A stretch of DNA of 64,000 nucleotides from Typhlomys cinereus. Taxonomy: Eukaryota; Chordata; Mammalia; Rodentia; Platacanthomyidae. Each line of letters begins with the position of its first letter. Within the stretch, counting starts at the first letter, position 1. The notes beneath the pieces were generated by a model. That model was not told the origin of the DNA. It was given only the letters and a program-made list of their open reading frames with translations, and ran no database searches. Location: NCBI GenBank assembly GCA_023101885.1, contig JALPQD010000518.1, forward strand, positions 1,237,241-1,301,240, read 5' to 3'. Shown piece by piece: positions 1 through 12,360 of this stretch. Both the position numbers and the translations under genes were made by a program.

Positions 1-1680
1 GGGCCTTGGAACTTAAAAGAAACTTTACCATGGATAAAATTGAAATGTCTAACAAATATCTTAAAAAATGCTCCACATCGTTAGCCATCAGGGAAATGCA
101 AATCAAAACCTCCCTGAGATATCATCTCGCCCCGTCAGGATGTCAAAAATCCACAATGAAAACACCACCAATGCTTGAGAGGATGTGAGGAGAAGGGAAT
201 TCTCCTACATTGCTGGTAGGAATGCAGGCTCATACAGCTACTCTGGCAAGCAGTCTGGCAATCGTTAAAAAAGTTAAAGATTGAAATGCCATATGACACT
301 GCTATTCTACTTCTGGGAATAATCCCTCATACAACAAGAATTCACCTCAATGGCAAAGCACGACCATGTTCAAAGCAGCACTGTTTATAATAGCAAAGCC
401 ATGAAATCAACCCAAATGCTCAACAGTTAACGAGTGGATAAGGAAAATGTGGTATATTTATACAATGGAATACTACTCAGCCATCAAAAAAGATGAATTA
501 ATGAAAATTTCCAGGAAAAGGATGAATTAGAAAAAAAAATATACTGAACAAAGTATCCCAGGCACAGAAAATTAAGCACCATATGTACTCCCTAACAGAT
601 GGATCCCAGTACCAAACTCACTTAGTGACATACTCAAAGATATATCTCTGCAATACCTGTAGTAATTGCAAAGATAATAAACAGAAGGGCACGGGAAAGA
701 GGGCCCCACCAGAAACAAGAAATGATGGGATCATGCTACAGCAGAGAAAATAGGCGGCCATCAAGTACTGCAAATAAGTAGTGAGACATCTGGTTAAGCT
801 CACAGACTTTCTTTCCTGGTCATTTGCAACTGAGTGGATTTGATCTCACCAGTCAGGGAGGGCATAGAGACTGGCAGATAGATGGTAACTATCCTGCAAA
901 TGGGAAACTGACCTCCCTCACTACGGTCTCCTCCTACTCTTATTCCATCTACCTTTGAATCTACTCTTATAGTGAGACTATTTTAACAGCCTTTTATCTC
1001 TGGCTAGGAGGAGACATCCAATACCCATCAGGATGGCACCAAGGGCAGTGCAGGAACAGCAAAACTGGAAAAAAAACACAATTCAGAACATCAGAGACCC
1101 TACATTAACCACCTGGAACCAGGCCAGCTTAATCTCTCCCTATCCTAAAGCTCAAGGAATTTTAGGAAGAGGGGGCACTAAGATTGTAAGAGCCTAAACC
1201 TGGGGAGGAGCAATGATAAGCAAGATACTCTGCACGAGTTAGGACTGAAGTAACTATAATAGGACTTTGCATGACCTGCGCAATGACTGATATAGCATTG
1301 ACCCCCCCCCCCCAAAGTCTAGCATGGGTCACAAGAACTAGGATCCTTAGAAGCTAGGGATTAACAGCCACAATAGTGTTCCCATATTAAAGGAGAACAC
1401 ACGAATGGGTTCTAAGCAATGTTATAGAGTCCTTACACCTCATTAGAGTGGAGGACCCAGAGGGAAACTTGACATTCGCACTAAAGGATGCTCCAGGGAT
1501 GAGGGGAAGAGGGGGAAATGGGAGAAAGGGAGGGAAGGGGAAAAGGAAGGGGAAAAGTGGGGAGGAAACAAGGGGATCCAGGGAGGGTTGGAAGGAGGAG
1601 GGGACTGGGATACCTATTAACTTTGTATGAGTGGAAAAAATAAATTAATTAAGAAAAAAACAGAAAAGCAAAAAAAAAAG
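1..1680 (+). mobile_element. L1 fragment, 3' end (ORF2 tail plus 3' UTR), left side cut by window
   Basis: Bases 1 to about 606 match the C-terminal part of L1 ORF2 seen in cleaner form at 23940-24556 and 55330-55946. The reading frame is broken by many substitutions and the usual final stop is lost. From about 607 the L1 3' UTR follows, including a run of 12 or so C near 1303-1314, a purine-rich G tract at about 1495-1605, the terminal block near 1612-1632 and an A-rich tail to 1680. Divergence is higher than in the 2502-8812 copy, so this is a mid-age element. The 5' boundary is outside the window, so no TSD can be tested. Confidence 0.9.
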
Positions 1681-2501
1681 AAATATTAACTGTAATGGGG
1701 TCATGATTGGAAACTTGTCACAGATTTCAGCTACAGAAATCTAAAATAAGCAGGTTTATATTCTTTACATTTCAAAAAGAAACCCAAAATACTAATCAAA
1801 GAAGGAAATATGGGGTCAAGACACACACATTCTCACCCACACACTAAAGAAAGGCTAAAAGAAGGAAAAGTAAGTCTAACATTAGGTATTGGTCTTGTAG
1901 TAAGAGCCTCAACCAACACAGAAGAGACAAAAAAAAAGTCATGCACCAAGTTATTGTCACATTGTCTCAACTGACACAGACAAAAAGAAAAGAGTTAAGG
2001 TAACTATATAGAATAAGAGTATAACCAAGAGAAAGAAACCTTCAAGTGTAGCAACCAGACTTCTAGTAGTCTAACCCAGGATTCTCTCCAGCTACGAGAC
2101 ATGACTAAAGAGATCTTTGAATTTTCAGCCTTTCAGCAACCTAACAGAACAAAGAAACACATAACCTTTTGAATTCAAATATCATTATCTCAGATAAACA
2201 AACATTTTAAAGCAGTTTCCTGAGTAACAAAGTTCAACACAGAAAGAACATTGGGTATCAATCAATTAAACATAAGAAGACATTACAGAACCAATATAAA
2301 TATTGAAAAATGAACATAGACCTTTAGGGAGAACAGAAGTAGATTTTCAGAAAACCATTGACCTCAGCACATAAGGATATTTAGAAAAATCCTGATCAGA
2401 GATTGTTAAATATTTAAGGAAGTATATAGTCATTTTGAAAAAGACACAAACCGTTCTCAGAATATAAATGTTCCATATAAATATAAACATCAAATGTGCA
2501 G
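1681..2501. other. Single-copy AT-rich DNA between two L1s
   Basis: I see no coding signal, RNA gene or recognisable repeat. The last 13 bases (2489-2501) are the left target-site duplication of the next L1. Confidence 0.5.
2489..2501 (+). repeat. Left target-site duplication of the 2502-8812 L1
   Basis: ATCAAATGTGCAG, identical to 8813-8825. Confidence 0.92.
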
Positions 2502-2919
2502 GCTCCCTTTACCCCACCCCGCTCCGCCGGTAGGGATAAGCGCCCGCGCGCAGTCCAGCCGGGCCTCACCCCGCGACCTAGGTAAGTCTCTGCCCGCGCC
2601 CACCCACCAGGACCCCAGGTCAGCCCAAAGGGACCCGGCTCCAACTCCCGCCATCCAGCCAGAGCCGCGCGCACAGGGCCGAGGGACGAGGAGGACCTCC
2701 CCCTGCCCCCGGGCCCGCCCCAGCTGCCCTCCGGTTAAATAGCTCCATGGGGACGCCCCCATCCTCCCATTCCCCACCCCCCTCAGCTGGGCGGGACACG
2801 CGCTGTCCAGCCGGGCCTCACCCATGACCTAGGTAAGCTCTGTCCCTGCCCACCCACAGAACCTCAAGCCAAATAATTCAGTTTAGTGAAATTGAAAGAT
2901 CTTAAGAGTTAAAACGACA
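2502..2919 (+). promoter_or_regulatory. L1 5' UTR with two tandem promoter monomers
   Basis: This stretch is CpG-rich and far more GC-rich than its surroundings. It holds two related units: the block GTCCAGCCGGGCCTCACC starts at 2553 and again at 2805, a period of about 252 bp. Each unit ends in CCTAGGTAAG. Tandem 5' monomers act as the internal polymerase II promoter in mouse L1s; the same role here is inferred from position and organisation. The copy at 60074 keeps only one unit. A short A-rich tether (about 2865-2919) leads to ORF1. Confidence 0.85.
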
Positions 2920-3949
2920 ATGACAAAGTCAAAGTGCAAATCCATGAGAAGCAACACTCAAGTAAACAAATTTCCCACTGAAGAAATTAATCCCATAATG
3001 TTAGACTCCAACCAGAACAAACCCACAGAAAAAGGCCAAGAAAACCTGACCCAGGATAACGACTTTCAAAATATGATCATTACCATGTTCAATACTATGA
3101 AAGAGGAAATCAGGGAGGAATTACATAATCGAATCAATCGCTTTGAAGAGGAACACAACAGACATTTGGAGGAGTTGAGAAAAACAGTGCAAGAAACAAA
3201 AAGTGGCATAGAGCAGTTAAAACAGACTCAAGCAGAGTTTAAAACTGAGCTATAAGACAAGTTAACTTCAACCCACAATGCCACAGAGAGTCTTATTAAC
3301 AGAACTAACGAAGGAGAAAACAGAATTTCAGACCTTGTAGATAAAGTGGGAGTACTAACCAGCTCAATGGAAGAGGTTGTTAAAGCCAAACAGATACGTG
3401 AGAGAAATATCCAAGAGATATGGGACACCGTGAAGAAGCCTAACATGCGTATTCATGGAATACCAGAGCAAGAATCTCAAAATACCACCCCTGAGGAAAT
3501 TTTTCAAACGATCATCAAGGAAAATTTAACTCATCTAAAAAAAGAGAGGCCCATCCATATATAAGAGGCATTCTGCACCCCAAACAGATACGACCAAAAC
3601 AGAAGCACCACACGGCAAATAATACTTAAAACACTCCACATTCAAGATAAAGAACTGGTGCTAGGAGCTTCAAGGGAGAAAAAACAAGTCACTTTTAAAG
3701 GTAAACCTATTAAAATAACAAATGACTTCTCAGTTGAAAAAGTAAAAGCAAGAAGAGCTTGGAGAGACATACTTCAAGTATTGAATGAGCAAAAATGTCA
3801 ACCCAGGCTGATTTACCATGCAAAACTATCACAAAGACAACTTGAAGGGATACATGTCCACCAAACCAGGCCTTCAAAAAATGCTACAAATGGTACTGAA
3901 GCATGAAGAAAAAAACAGGCATATCCAGGAGAACAGAAGGCAAATATAA
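2920..3949 (+). pseudogene. L1 ORF1, broken
   Basis: This corresponds to the L1 RNA-binding chaperone protein, which forms trimers and coats L1 RNA. The N-terminal part (2920-3255) is lysine/asparagine-rich and then heptad-rich, consistent with the coiled coil. It ends at an in-frame TAA at 3253-3255. Downstream (3346-3564) lies the segment equivalent to the RRM domain, then a C-terminal domain segment (3658-3906). Compared with the copy at 60234, about 35 bp is missing near 3830 in the C-terminal domain, which shifts the frame. An upstream start codon present at 60234 is mutated here (ACG), leaving the ATG at 2920 as first start. Not functional. Confidence 0.88.
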
Positions 3950-3999
3950 CACCATTAAAAGCAAATCAATATACTTATAAAAACTACTAAACATAATAA

Positions 4000-6900
4000 A
4001 TGACTGGAATTAAAAATAGTTTCTCCATTATAACACTAAATGTTAGTGGAATTAATTCACCCATCAAGAGACACAGATTATAAACTTGGATTAAAAATCA
4101 CAATCCATCAATCTGTTGCCTGCAAGAAACCCATCTCACCACAAAAGATAGGCACTCTCTAAAAATAAAAGGCTGGTCAACAATTCTACAAGCAAATGGA
4201 AGCAGAAAACAGGCAGGGGTAGCTCAAACCAAAGAAAATTATAAGAGACACGGATGGATACTACACTTTAGTCACAGGTACAATTCACCAGGAAGACTTC
4301 ACAATACTGAACATATATGTGCCCAATACGGGCCCCTCCACATTCATTAAGAAAACCCTACAGCGTCTAAAGCAAGAAATCAACCCCCAAACGATAATTC
4401 TTGGGGACTTCAACACCGCCCTCTCAACATGGGATACATCAACAGGTCAAAAGCTTAACAGAGACACTTTGGAACTTAATCAAACCCTGAAAGAAATGGA
4501 CCTTACAGATCTCTATCGAACTTTTCACCCACACATCAAAGAATACACATTTTTCTCAGCAGCACATGGAACTTTCTCCAAATAGATCACATATTGGGCC
4601 ACAAAACGAATCTACACATATACAAGAAAATTGAAATTCTAACCTGTGCCCTATCAGACCACCACGGCCTAAGGCTGGACATCCACAACACATCAAAGAA
4701 GAGAAAATACACTAACTCCTGGAAACTTAACAATATGATGATGAATGAGAACTGGATTCAGGAAGAAATTAAAAAGGAAATTCAAGATTTCCTGAAAGTG
4801 GATGATGATGAAAATACAACTTACCAAAATCTCTGGGACACAATGAAAGCTGTCCTAAGAGGTAAGTTCATAGCTCTTAATGCCTACATCACAAAAATGG
4901 AAACATCAGAAATAAACAACTTAACAATGCAGCTTAAAGCTTTAGAGAAACTAGAGCAATCTGATCCCAAAAGTAGTAGAAGAGAGGAGATTAGCAAAAT
5001 AAGGGGAGAAATATCTGAAATCCAGATTAAGAAAACGATAGAAAAAATCAACCAGTCAAAAGGCTGGTTCTTTGAAAAAATCAATAAGATTGATACACCC
5101 CTAGCTAAATTAACCAAAAGCAGGAGAGAGAAAACCCAAATTAACAAAATCAGAAATGAACATGGAGTTATCACTACTGATACCCAGAAATCCAGAGAAT
5201 GATAACATCATATTTCAAAAACTTATACTCTGTGAAGTTTGGCAACACAAAAGAGATGGATGAATTTCTAAGTAAACACAACTTACCTAAATTGAATCAG
5301 GAAGTTGTGAATTATTTAAATAGTCCTATAACATACAAGGAAATTGAAGAAGTAATCTCAAATCGTCCCACCAAAAAATGTCCTGGACCAGATGGATTCA
5401 GCACAGAGTTCTGCCAGACATTTAAGGAGTTAATAACACCAATACTCCTTAAACTGTTCCATCAAATAGAAAAGGAAGGAACACTACCAAATTCCTTCTA
5501 TGAAGCTAATATCGTTTTAATCCTAAAACCTAATAAAGATTCACTTAAAAAAGAAAACTATAGGCCGATCTCTCTGATGAACTCAGACGCAAAGATTCTC
5601 AACAAAGTCTTAGCAAATTGGATTCAAAAACATATTAAAAAGATCATTCACAGGGACCAAGTAGGCTTCATCCCCGGCACACAAGGTTGGATCAACATAC
5701 GCAAATCAATAAATGTAATTCATCATGTAAACCAGTCCAAAGTCCGAGACCACATGATACTCTCGACAGATGCAGAAAAAGCTTTTGACAAGATCCAACA
5801 GCCTTTTATGATCAAAACGCTAGAGACAGTAGGAATGGAAGGAACCTTTATCAATATAATAAAAGCTGTATACAACAAGCCCACAGCAAGGATTATGCTC
5901 AATGGGGAACAATTAGAAGCATTCCCACTTCAATCAGGAACTAGACAAGGCTGTCCACTCTCACCACAACTATTCAATATTGTACTTGAAGTCTTAGCTG
6001 AAGCCACAAGACAAGAAAGGGACATAAGAGGGATTCAAATCGGCAAGGAAGAAGTCAAACTATCCCTATTTGCAGATGACATGATCTTATACCTGAGTGA
6101 TCCCAAAAACTCCACCAGGAAGCTTCTGGAACTAATTGAGAAGTTCAGCAGGGTGGCAGGATACAAAATAAATGTGCAAAAATCAGAGGCCTTCCTATAT
6201 GACCAGAATAAAAGAAGTGAAAAAGCCTTGAGAGAAACCATGCCATTTACTATAACCCCTAAAAAAATGAAATAGCTTGGTATAAACCTAACCAAGGAGG
6301 TAAAAGACCTTTACAATGAAAACTTTAAAACCCTAAAGAAAGAAATTGCAGAAGACACCAGAAGGTGGAAAGACCTCCCTTGTTCCTGGATTGGCAGAAT
6401 CAACATCGTAAAAATGACCATCCTACCAAAGGCAATATACAGATTCAATGCTATACCAATCAAAATCCCAAAGCAATTCTTCAAAGAAGTTGACCAAACA
6501 ATCTCAAAGTTCATATGGAGGCACAAAAGACCCAGGATAGCAAAAACAACCCTCAGTAACAAAAACACTGCTGGAGGTATTGCCATACCAAACCTAAGTC
6601 TATACTACAAATCCATAGTTATAAAGACAGCCTGGTACTGGCTCCAAAATAGACACACAGATCAATGGATAAGGATTGAAGACCCAGATATAAGCCCACA
6701 AAGTTACAGCCATTTGGTCTTTGACAAAGGGACCCAAAGAATCCAATGGAAATAGAACAACATCTTCAACAAATGGTGCTGGCAAAACTGGATCTCCACA
6801 TGCAAAAGATTAAAGCTGGACCCGTACTTGTCACCATGTACAAGACTTAATTCCAAATGGATCAAGGACCTTGATATCAGGCCAGAGACTGTAAAAACCA

Positions 6901-7796
6901 TAGTTGAAAGGATAGGGAACTCACTCAAGCTGATTGGGCTAGGCCAACATTTCCTAAACAGACATCCAATGGCACAGTCACTGCTACCAACTCTCAACAG
7001 TTGGGATCTTGTGAAATTAAAGAGCTTCTGTTCAGATAAAGAGATTGTAACCCGAGCTCAAAGGCAACCCACAGAATGGGAGAAAATCTTCACTAACCAC
7101 ACATCTGATAGAACCCTGCTGTCCAGAGTGCACAAAGAACTTAGAAAACTAAACACCAAGGAAACCAATGGCCCAATTAAGAAATGGGCCCTGGAACTTA
7201 AAAGAAACTTTACCAGGGATGAAATTAAAATGTCTAACAAATAACTGAAAAAATGGTCCACTTCCTTAGCCATCAGGGAAATGCAAATCAAAACTTCCCT
7301 GAGATATCATCTCACCCTGGTCAGGATGTCAAAAATCCACAATACAAACAATAACAAATGCTGGAGAGGATGTGGAGAGAGGGGAACTCTCCTACATTGC
7401 TGGTGGAAATGCAGGCTCATACAGTCACTCTGGCGACCCGTCTGGAGATTCTTAAAGAAATTAAAGATTGAAATGCCATATGACCCTGCTATTCCACTTT
7501 TGGGAATAACCCCCCATATAGCAGAGGTTCACCTCGATAGCACAAGCACAACCATGTTCATAGCAGCACTGTTTACAATAGCAAAGTCATGGAATCAGCC
7601 CAAATGTCCAACAGTTGACGAGTGGATGAGGAAACTGTGGTACATCTATAGAATGGAGTACTACTCAGCCATCAAAAATGATGAATTACTGGAATTTGCC
7701 GGGAAATGGATGTCATTTGAAACAATTATATTAAGTGAAGTATCCCAGACCCAGAAAATTAAGCACCGTATGTACTCCCTAATAGCTGGCTCCTAG
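4000..7796 (+). pseudogene. L1 ORF2 (endonuclease / reverse transcriptase), broken
   Basis: This is homologous along its whole length to L1 ORF2. Its N-terminal AP-like endonuclease nicks target DNA and its central reverse transcriptase copies L1 RNA. Visible marks are the endonuclease GDFN block near 4408, the SDHHG block near 4650, the FADD catalytic motif near 6070, and the C-terminal Cys/His motif (C-x3-C-x7-H-x4-C) near 7360-7420. Defects include an in-frame TAA at 4081, loss of about 28 bp near 4220, single-base losses near 4585 and 5187, TAG at 6273, TAG near 6754 and TAA near 7242. The final codons before the TAG at 7794 match other copies. Few lesions for its length suggest a fairly recent death. 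Confidence 0.93.
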
Positions 7797-8812
7797 TACC
7801 AAACCCACGTCGCCCACCTAGAGACAGTAATTGCAAGGATTATGAACAGGAGGGATGGGGTAGGAGGGTCACACCAGAAACAAGGAGAGAATGGACCATG
7901 TTACAGCAGAGAAAATAGGCCTCCATCAAAGACTCAAATAATTAATGAGACATCTGATTAAGTTCACAGACTTTTGTTCCTGATCATTTACTACTGAGGG
8001 GGTTTGATCTCACCAGGAGAGGAGGGCATATAGTCTGGCAGATAAAAAGTAACCATTGTGCAAATTGGTGATAGACCCCTCCCTCACTGTGGTTTCCCAC
8101 TTTTATTACATCTACCTTTGAATGTGTTTTTCTCACAAGACTTTAGTTTAACAGCTTTTTGTCTCTGGCCAGGGGGTAACATACAATGCCCGCCAGGATG
8201 GAGTGAAGGGCACTGCAGGAGCGGCAAAACTGCAAAAGAAAATCAACAAACCACAATCCAGAACTTCAGAGACTCTATATCAACCACCTAGAACTAGGCC
8301 AGCTTAATCTCTCCCCATCTTGAAGCTCAGGGAAATTTGCGCAAGAAGGAGCGGTAAGAGTGTAAGAGCAAAAGGATGGGAGGAGCAATGATATGTAAGA
8401 TACTCCATACTAGTTAGGGCTGAAGCAATCATAATTGGACTTTGCATGCCCTGCGCATTTTCCAACACACTGTTGACCTCACAAAGTCTAGCATCTGCTA
8501 ATGGCACCAAGATCCTTGGAGGCAAAGGATTGGCAGCCACAGCAGTGTTCCTATACCTAAAGCGACCACGGGAAAGGGTTCAGGGAAAGGCCACTGGGTC
8601 CTTGTACGTCATCGGAGAGGAGGGCCCAGAGGAAAATCAGGCATGCACGACAAAGGACTCTCTGGGAATTGGGGCGGGAGGCACTGGGGGATGGTGAGGG
8701 AGGGGGGTGGAGAGGAGGAGCAGGGGGTACGGGGGGAGGAGGAGGGAGGGAGGGAACTGGTGTACCTATTAAGTTTGTATGCGCTGAAATAATAATAAAA
8801 AATGTAAAAAAA
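7797..8812 (+). other. L1 3' UTR with G-rich polypurine tract
   Basis: Same 3' UTR as the copies at 24557, 34260 and 55947. A purine tract with many runs of three or more G spans about 8675-8756 and is a good G-quadruplex candidate, as known for mammalian L1 3' UTRs. It ends in the conserved CCTATTAAGTTTGTATG block and an A-rich tail. Confidence 0.88.
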
Positions 8813-8825
8813 ATCAAATGTGCAG
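8813..8825 (+). repeat. Right target-site duplication of the 2502-8812 L1
   Basis: ATCAAATGTGCAG directly after the A-rich tail; identical to 2489-2501. Confidence 0.92.
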
Positions 8826-9318
8826 ATTCATATCCAGTAAAATACAGTCAAGTGGAGAATTAATAAACTCAGAGACATTTAGAAATAAGTATAAGACAAA
8901 AATCTACATATATATGAGTATAAAAGATACAGGAAAAAAACTCTACAATATCTAAAATAGATTTTGCTACATTGCCAGAAAAGTGAGAACCAATTATTTT
9001 TTAAATAGAAAAGGTAATAATTTAACATATTATTCCAGATATATGGAAAACAAAAATCAGTGCTCCCAAGATCCACATTTAAATAAGAATCTGGAAATTG
9101 AAAAAAAAAAAAAAACAGGGACAAAATCAGAAGATGGGAGATTAAACAAATTTTCTAGGGCAGAGTATTAGAGAGACTAAGAAAAAACTTTTCAGTAGCA
9201 CCAAACTGAGTTCTAAAGAAGCTGACCAGCATTGTCAAATACATTAAAGAAAATTAACAGAAAATTAGAATTTTATATTAAATAAAGTCATATTTCAAAA
9301 GTGAAATTAAGATAAGGA
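8826..9318. other. Single-copy AT-rich DNA
   Basis: Nothing recognisable apart from a short A run near 9102-9115. Confidence 0.45.
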
Positions 9319-10539
9319 ATACAATGGAATACTTTTCATCCATAAAAAAAGATGAATCAATGAAATTTGCTGGGAAATGGATGGAATTAGAAATAATTAT
9401 ACTGAGCCAAGTAGCCCAGACACAGAAAATTAAGTGCCATATGTACTCCCTAATAGGCAGATCCTAGTACCAAACCCACTTAGTGACATATTCAAAAATA
9501 AATCTCTGAAATACCTAGAGTAATCACAAAGATTATAAACAGAAGGAAGGGGAAGGAGGCCACCCCAGAAATAAGGAGAGGGGAGATAATGCTCTAGTAG
9601 AGAAAATTGGTCACAATCAAGTATTGCAAGTTTAGTGATACATCTGGTTATGCTCACTCACTTTCCTTCCTGGTCACTCACAACTAAGGGGGTTTGATCT
9701 CACCAATCAAGGAGGGTACAGAGTCTGGCACATGGATGGTAACCATCCTGAAAATGAGAGACTGACCCCTCCTCACTGCCATCTCCTACTCCTATTCCAT
9801 CTACCTTTGAATCTACTCTTACAGTAAGATTCCATTTAAACAACCTTTTACCTTTGGTTAGGAGGTGACCTCCAATACCAATCAGGATGGAGCCAAGGGC
9901 GGTGCAGGAACAGCAAAACTGAAAACAACAAGAAAACATTATTCAGAACACCAGAGACCCTACATTAATCACCTGGAACCAGACTAGCCAGATCTCTCCC
10001 CATCCTAAAGCTCAGGAAACTTGTGGAAGAGGGGGAAGCAAGATTGTAAGAGCCTAAAGATGGGGAGGACCAACGATATGCAAGATACTCTACACAAGTC
10101 AGGACCGAAGTAACCATAATCAGACTTTTCATGACCTGTTCAATGACTGTCATGTCAATGACTGTCATGTCAATGACCCCCCCCCCAAAGTCTAACATGG
10201 ATCACAGGCAGTAGGATCCTTAGAGGCAAGGGATTATCAGTCATCATACTGTTCTGATACTAAAGGGGAGCCCAAGAAAGGGCTCTGGGCAATGCCACTG
10301 AGTCCTTACACCTCACTAGAGTGGAGAACTCAGAGGGAAGTTTGGCATTCACATAAAAGGATGCTCCAGGGAATGGGAGGGGGGAACAGGGAGGCACTTG
10401 GGAGAAGGGGAGGGAGGGGGTGAAAGGAAGGGGAAAAGGAAGAGAGGGTGCAAGGAGGACTGGGGAGGGATAGAGGGAGGGAGGGCATCAAAGTTCCTAT
10501 TAAGCTTATGATTGGGGAAAATGAATAAATAAAAAAGAG
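9319..10539 (+). mobile_element. 5'-truncated L1, last ORF2 codons plus 3' UTR
   Basis: It begins within the last ~150 bp of ORF2 and then runs through a complete 3' UTR to an A-rich tail. It belongs to the mid-age class, like 1-1680. Near 10140-10175 a roughly 15-bp unit (CAATGACTGTCATGT) is repeated, followed by a run of about 10 C at the same 3' UTR point where the first element has poly(C). No convincing TSD was found. Confidence 0.88.
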
Positions 10540-10722
10540 CTCCTAAGATGGCTCTTAAGTGGGCAAGGGTGACTATACACAAACCTGGCAACCTAAGTTC
10601 CATCCCTTAGATCCCATGAGGCCATTGCATATACACATTTCTCTCTCCTGTTCTCTATTTCTCTTTCTCTCTTGTTCCCCCTTTCTCCCTTTCTCTCAAA
10701 TAAACAAATAAAATATTAAAAA
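10540..10722 (+). mobile_element. tRNA-headed SINE of B3/B2-superfamily type, degraded
   Basis: The head (GATGGCTCTTAAGTGGGCAAGGGTG, here split by mutations) and a B-box-like stretch near 10595 resemble B3/B2 rodent SINEs. It ends in a pyrimidine tract (TCTC-rich, 10640-10697) and an A-rich tail. It sits directly on the tail of the preceding L1, an A-rich target. Family assignment is by resemblance only. Confidence 0.55.
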
Positions 10723-11089
10723 ATGAAAGTAAGACAAAGACTAATTTTGCCAAATTAAAGAATCATTGAAACCAACCCAGATGAACTTCAGTGGGCAACA
10801 CACACAGAAAGACATGAAATTAGGAAGAAGACTAGTAGTGAAGATCTGCACTGAGAAAAGGAAGAGGATCGGATTGGATAATAACCAGGAAAAATGACAT
10901 AAATTGTGTTTCTGTATGAAACTACAAAAGAATAAAACTTTTAAAAATATCATCTGGGTTTAAGAGTGTTATACAAAAACAAGAAGAAGAATCAAATGCC
11001 AACAAATTCTAAAAAAACTGGAAATTATATAAAATCAAAGAAGCAGTACCTATATAAAGAAATATAAATGGTTATCGCTTTTATAAAAT
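10723..11089. other. Single-copy AT-rich DNA
   Basis: No feature recognised. Confidence 0.4.
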
Positions 11090-11097
11090 AAGAAAAC

Positions 11098-11335
11098 GGG
11101 TGAAACATAGCTCAGAAATTAAGACTCTGCCTCACAAGCAAAAGGTACTAAGTTCAGATCCCAGGTCCCACATAAAAGCACCTATACCTCTGACCCCAGT
11201 GAGCAGAGTCTGGAAAATCCCACGGTTAAATAACAATGAGGTGGAAGCAATCCAGATGATTCCTGAAGTCACCCTTGGTCCTCCACAGGGACACATAGTG
11301 CCCCCCATACAAAATAAATAAATAAGGTTAAAAAA
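11098..11335 (+). mobile_element. Old copy of the CpG-rich tRNA-headed SINE
   Basis: It shares the tRNA-like head, middle section and A-rich tail of the young SINE at 18747-19065, with CpG sites decayed and no long CA run. Probable 8-bp TSD AAGAAAAC at 11090-11097 and 11336-11343. The head retains the B-box-like AAGTTCAGATCCC near 11150. Confidence 0.8.
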
Positions 11336-11343
11336 AAGAAAAC

Positions 11344-12360
11344 TATGCTAATGGGAACTGTACATATTACATATACAATCAAGAATCTCTATATACATGC
11401 ACGTACTTAAACACATATGACCCAGAAGGGTCAATGGAAGTGAAGCATTTTGGGACATGTGTGCACATCAATAGAACCGTCTTTTACCTTAAAGAGAAAA
11501 GGGACTCTTTTATTTATTGTAACATGAATTAACATGTAGGACCTTATGCTGTGTGTAATAAGCTAGACATATAAAGAAAAACACTACAGCAGAAATATGC
11601 AGAGATAGAAAATAAAACTTTTTAACAGGATTTGGAATGTGAAATGAGTACAGGAAGATGTAGTTCAAATGATAAAAAATATCAAACATGTAGGATGAGC
11701 TAAGTGCTAACCAATGTCAACATTAGCACTATAGGTCATGATACTGTATTGCATTTGGAACTTTTCTAAATGGTATTGCTGCCTGCTCTTACCACATATA
11801 ATATATAGGTAAATATAGAAGATGATATCTATACTAACCTTCTTCATTAATATGCAATTTTACTACCTGTGTGCATCTTGCATCATTATGATGTATATCT
11901 GAAATATAAACCAAAATAAAATAAAAGAAACTAAAACTCTAAAGAGTAAACATCCATTATCAACTAGAAATTTCATAGCCCTGAACAATATAGAGTAAAA
12001 ACATGTTGTTGTTTAAAAGGAAAATAAAATTACCATCTACCATCTCAATTATAGTTAAACTTTATCTGCCCAGTACTGAAGATGTCAATATGAAAAAAAC
12101 AAATAATTTGATGAAAACAAAAAAATTTTGAACTAGATTTCATAGACATATGAAACCTGAATGTGTACTGATCTCTCTGTCTATTTAAGCACACACTAAA
12201 AATTTACAAGTTAAATATACTAAGGCTGACATCCAAAATATTTTTTAACAAATTTCAAAAATAGAAGTAATATGACACAGTTTATCATTCAAACTGTGCT
12301 GTAAAAAAACAGCAAAAGAAGCAAAGATAAAATAAACATATGATTCCTTTGTATATTTAT
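11344..12360. other. Single-copy AT-rich DNA
   Basis: No coding or repeat signal that I can support. Confidence 0.4.

Larger units (their letters stand above)
2502..8812 (+). mobile_element. Full-length young L1 retrotransposon, inactivated
   Basis: The element has a GC-rich 5' UTR, ORF1, ORF2, a 3' UTR with polypurine tract and a short A tail. It is flanked by a perfect 13-bp TSD, ATCAAATGTGCAG, at 2489-2501 and 8813-8825. That fixes both ends and shows insertion by target-primed reverse transcription. Length is about 6.3 kb, normal for a complete mammalian L1. Both ORFs carry stops and indels, listed in the ORF entries, so it cannot make its proteins. The perfect TSD and close match to the 60 kb copy make it relatively recent. 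Confidence 0.96.

Noticed and set aside
2510..2830. CpG island that might mark a host gene promoter
   Set aside because: It lies inside an L1 bounded by a perfect TSD and recurs at 60085; it is the L1 promoter.
4884..5174. Leucine/isoleucine-rich minus-strand ORF resembling a membrane protein
   Set aside because: It is the antisense shadow of Lys/Glu-rich L1 ORF2. The same shadow appears at 62196-62657.
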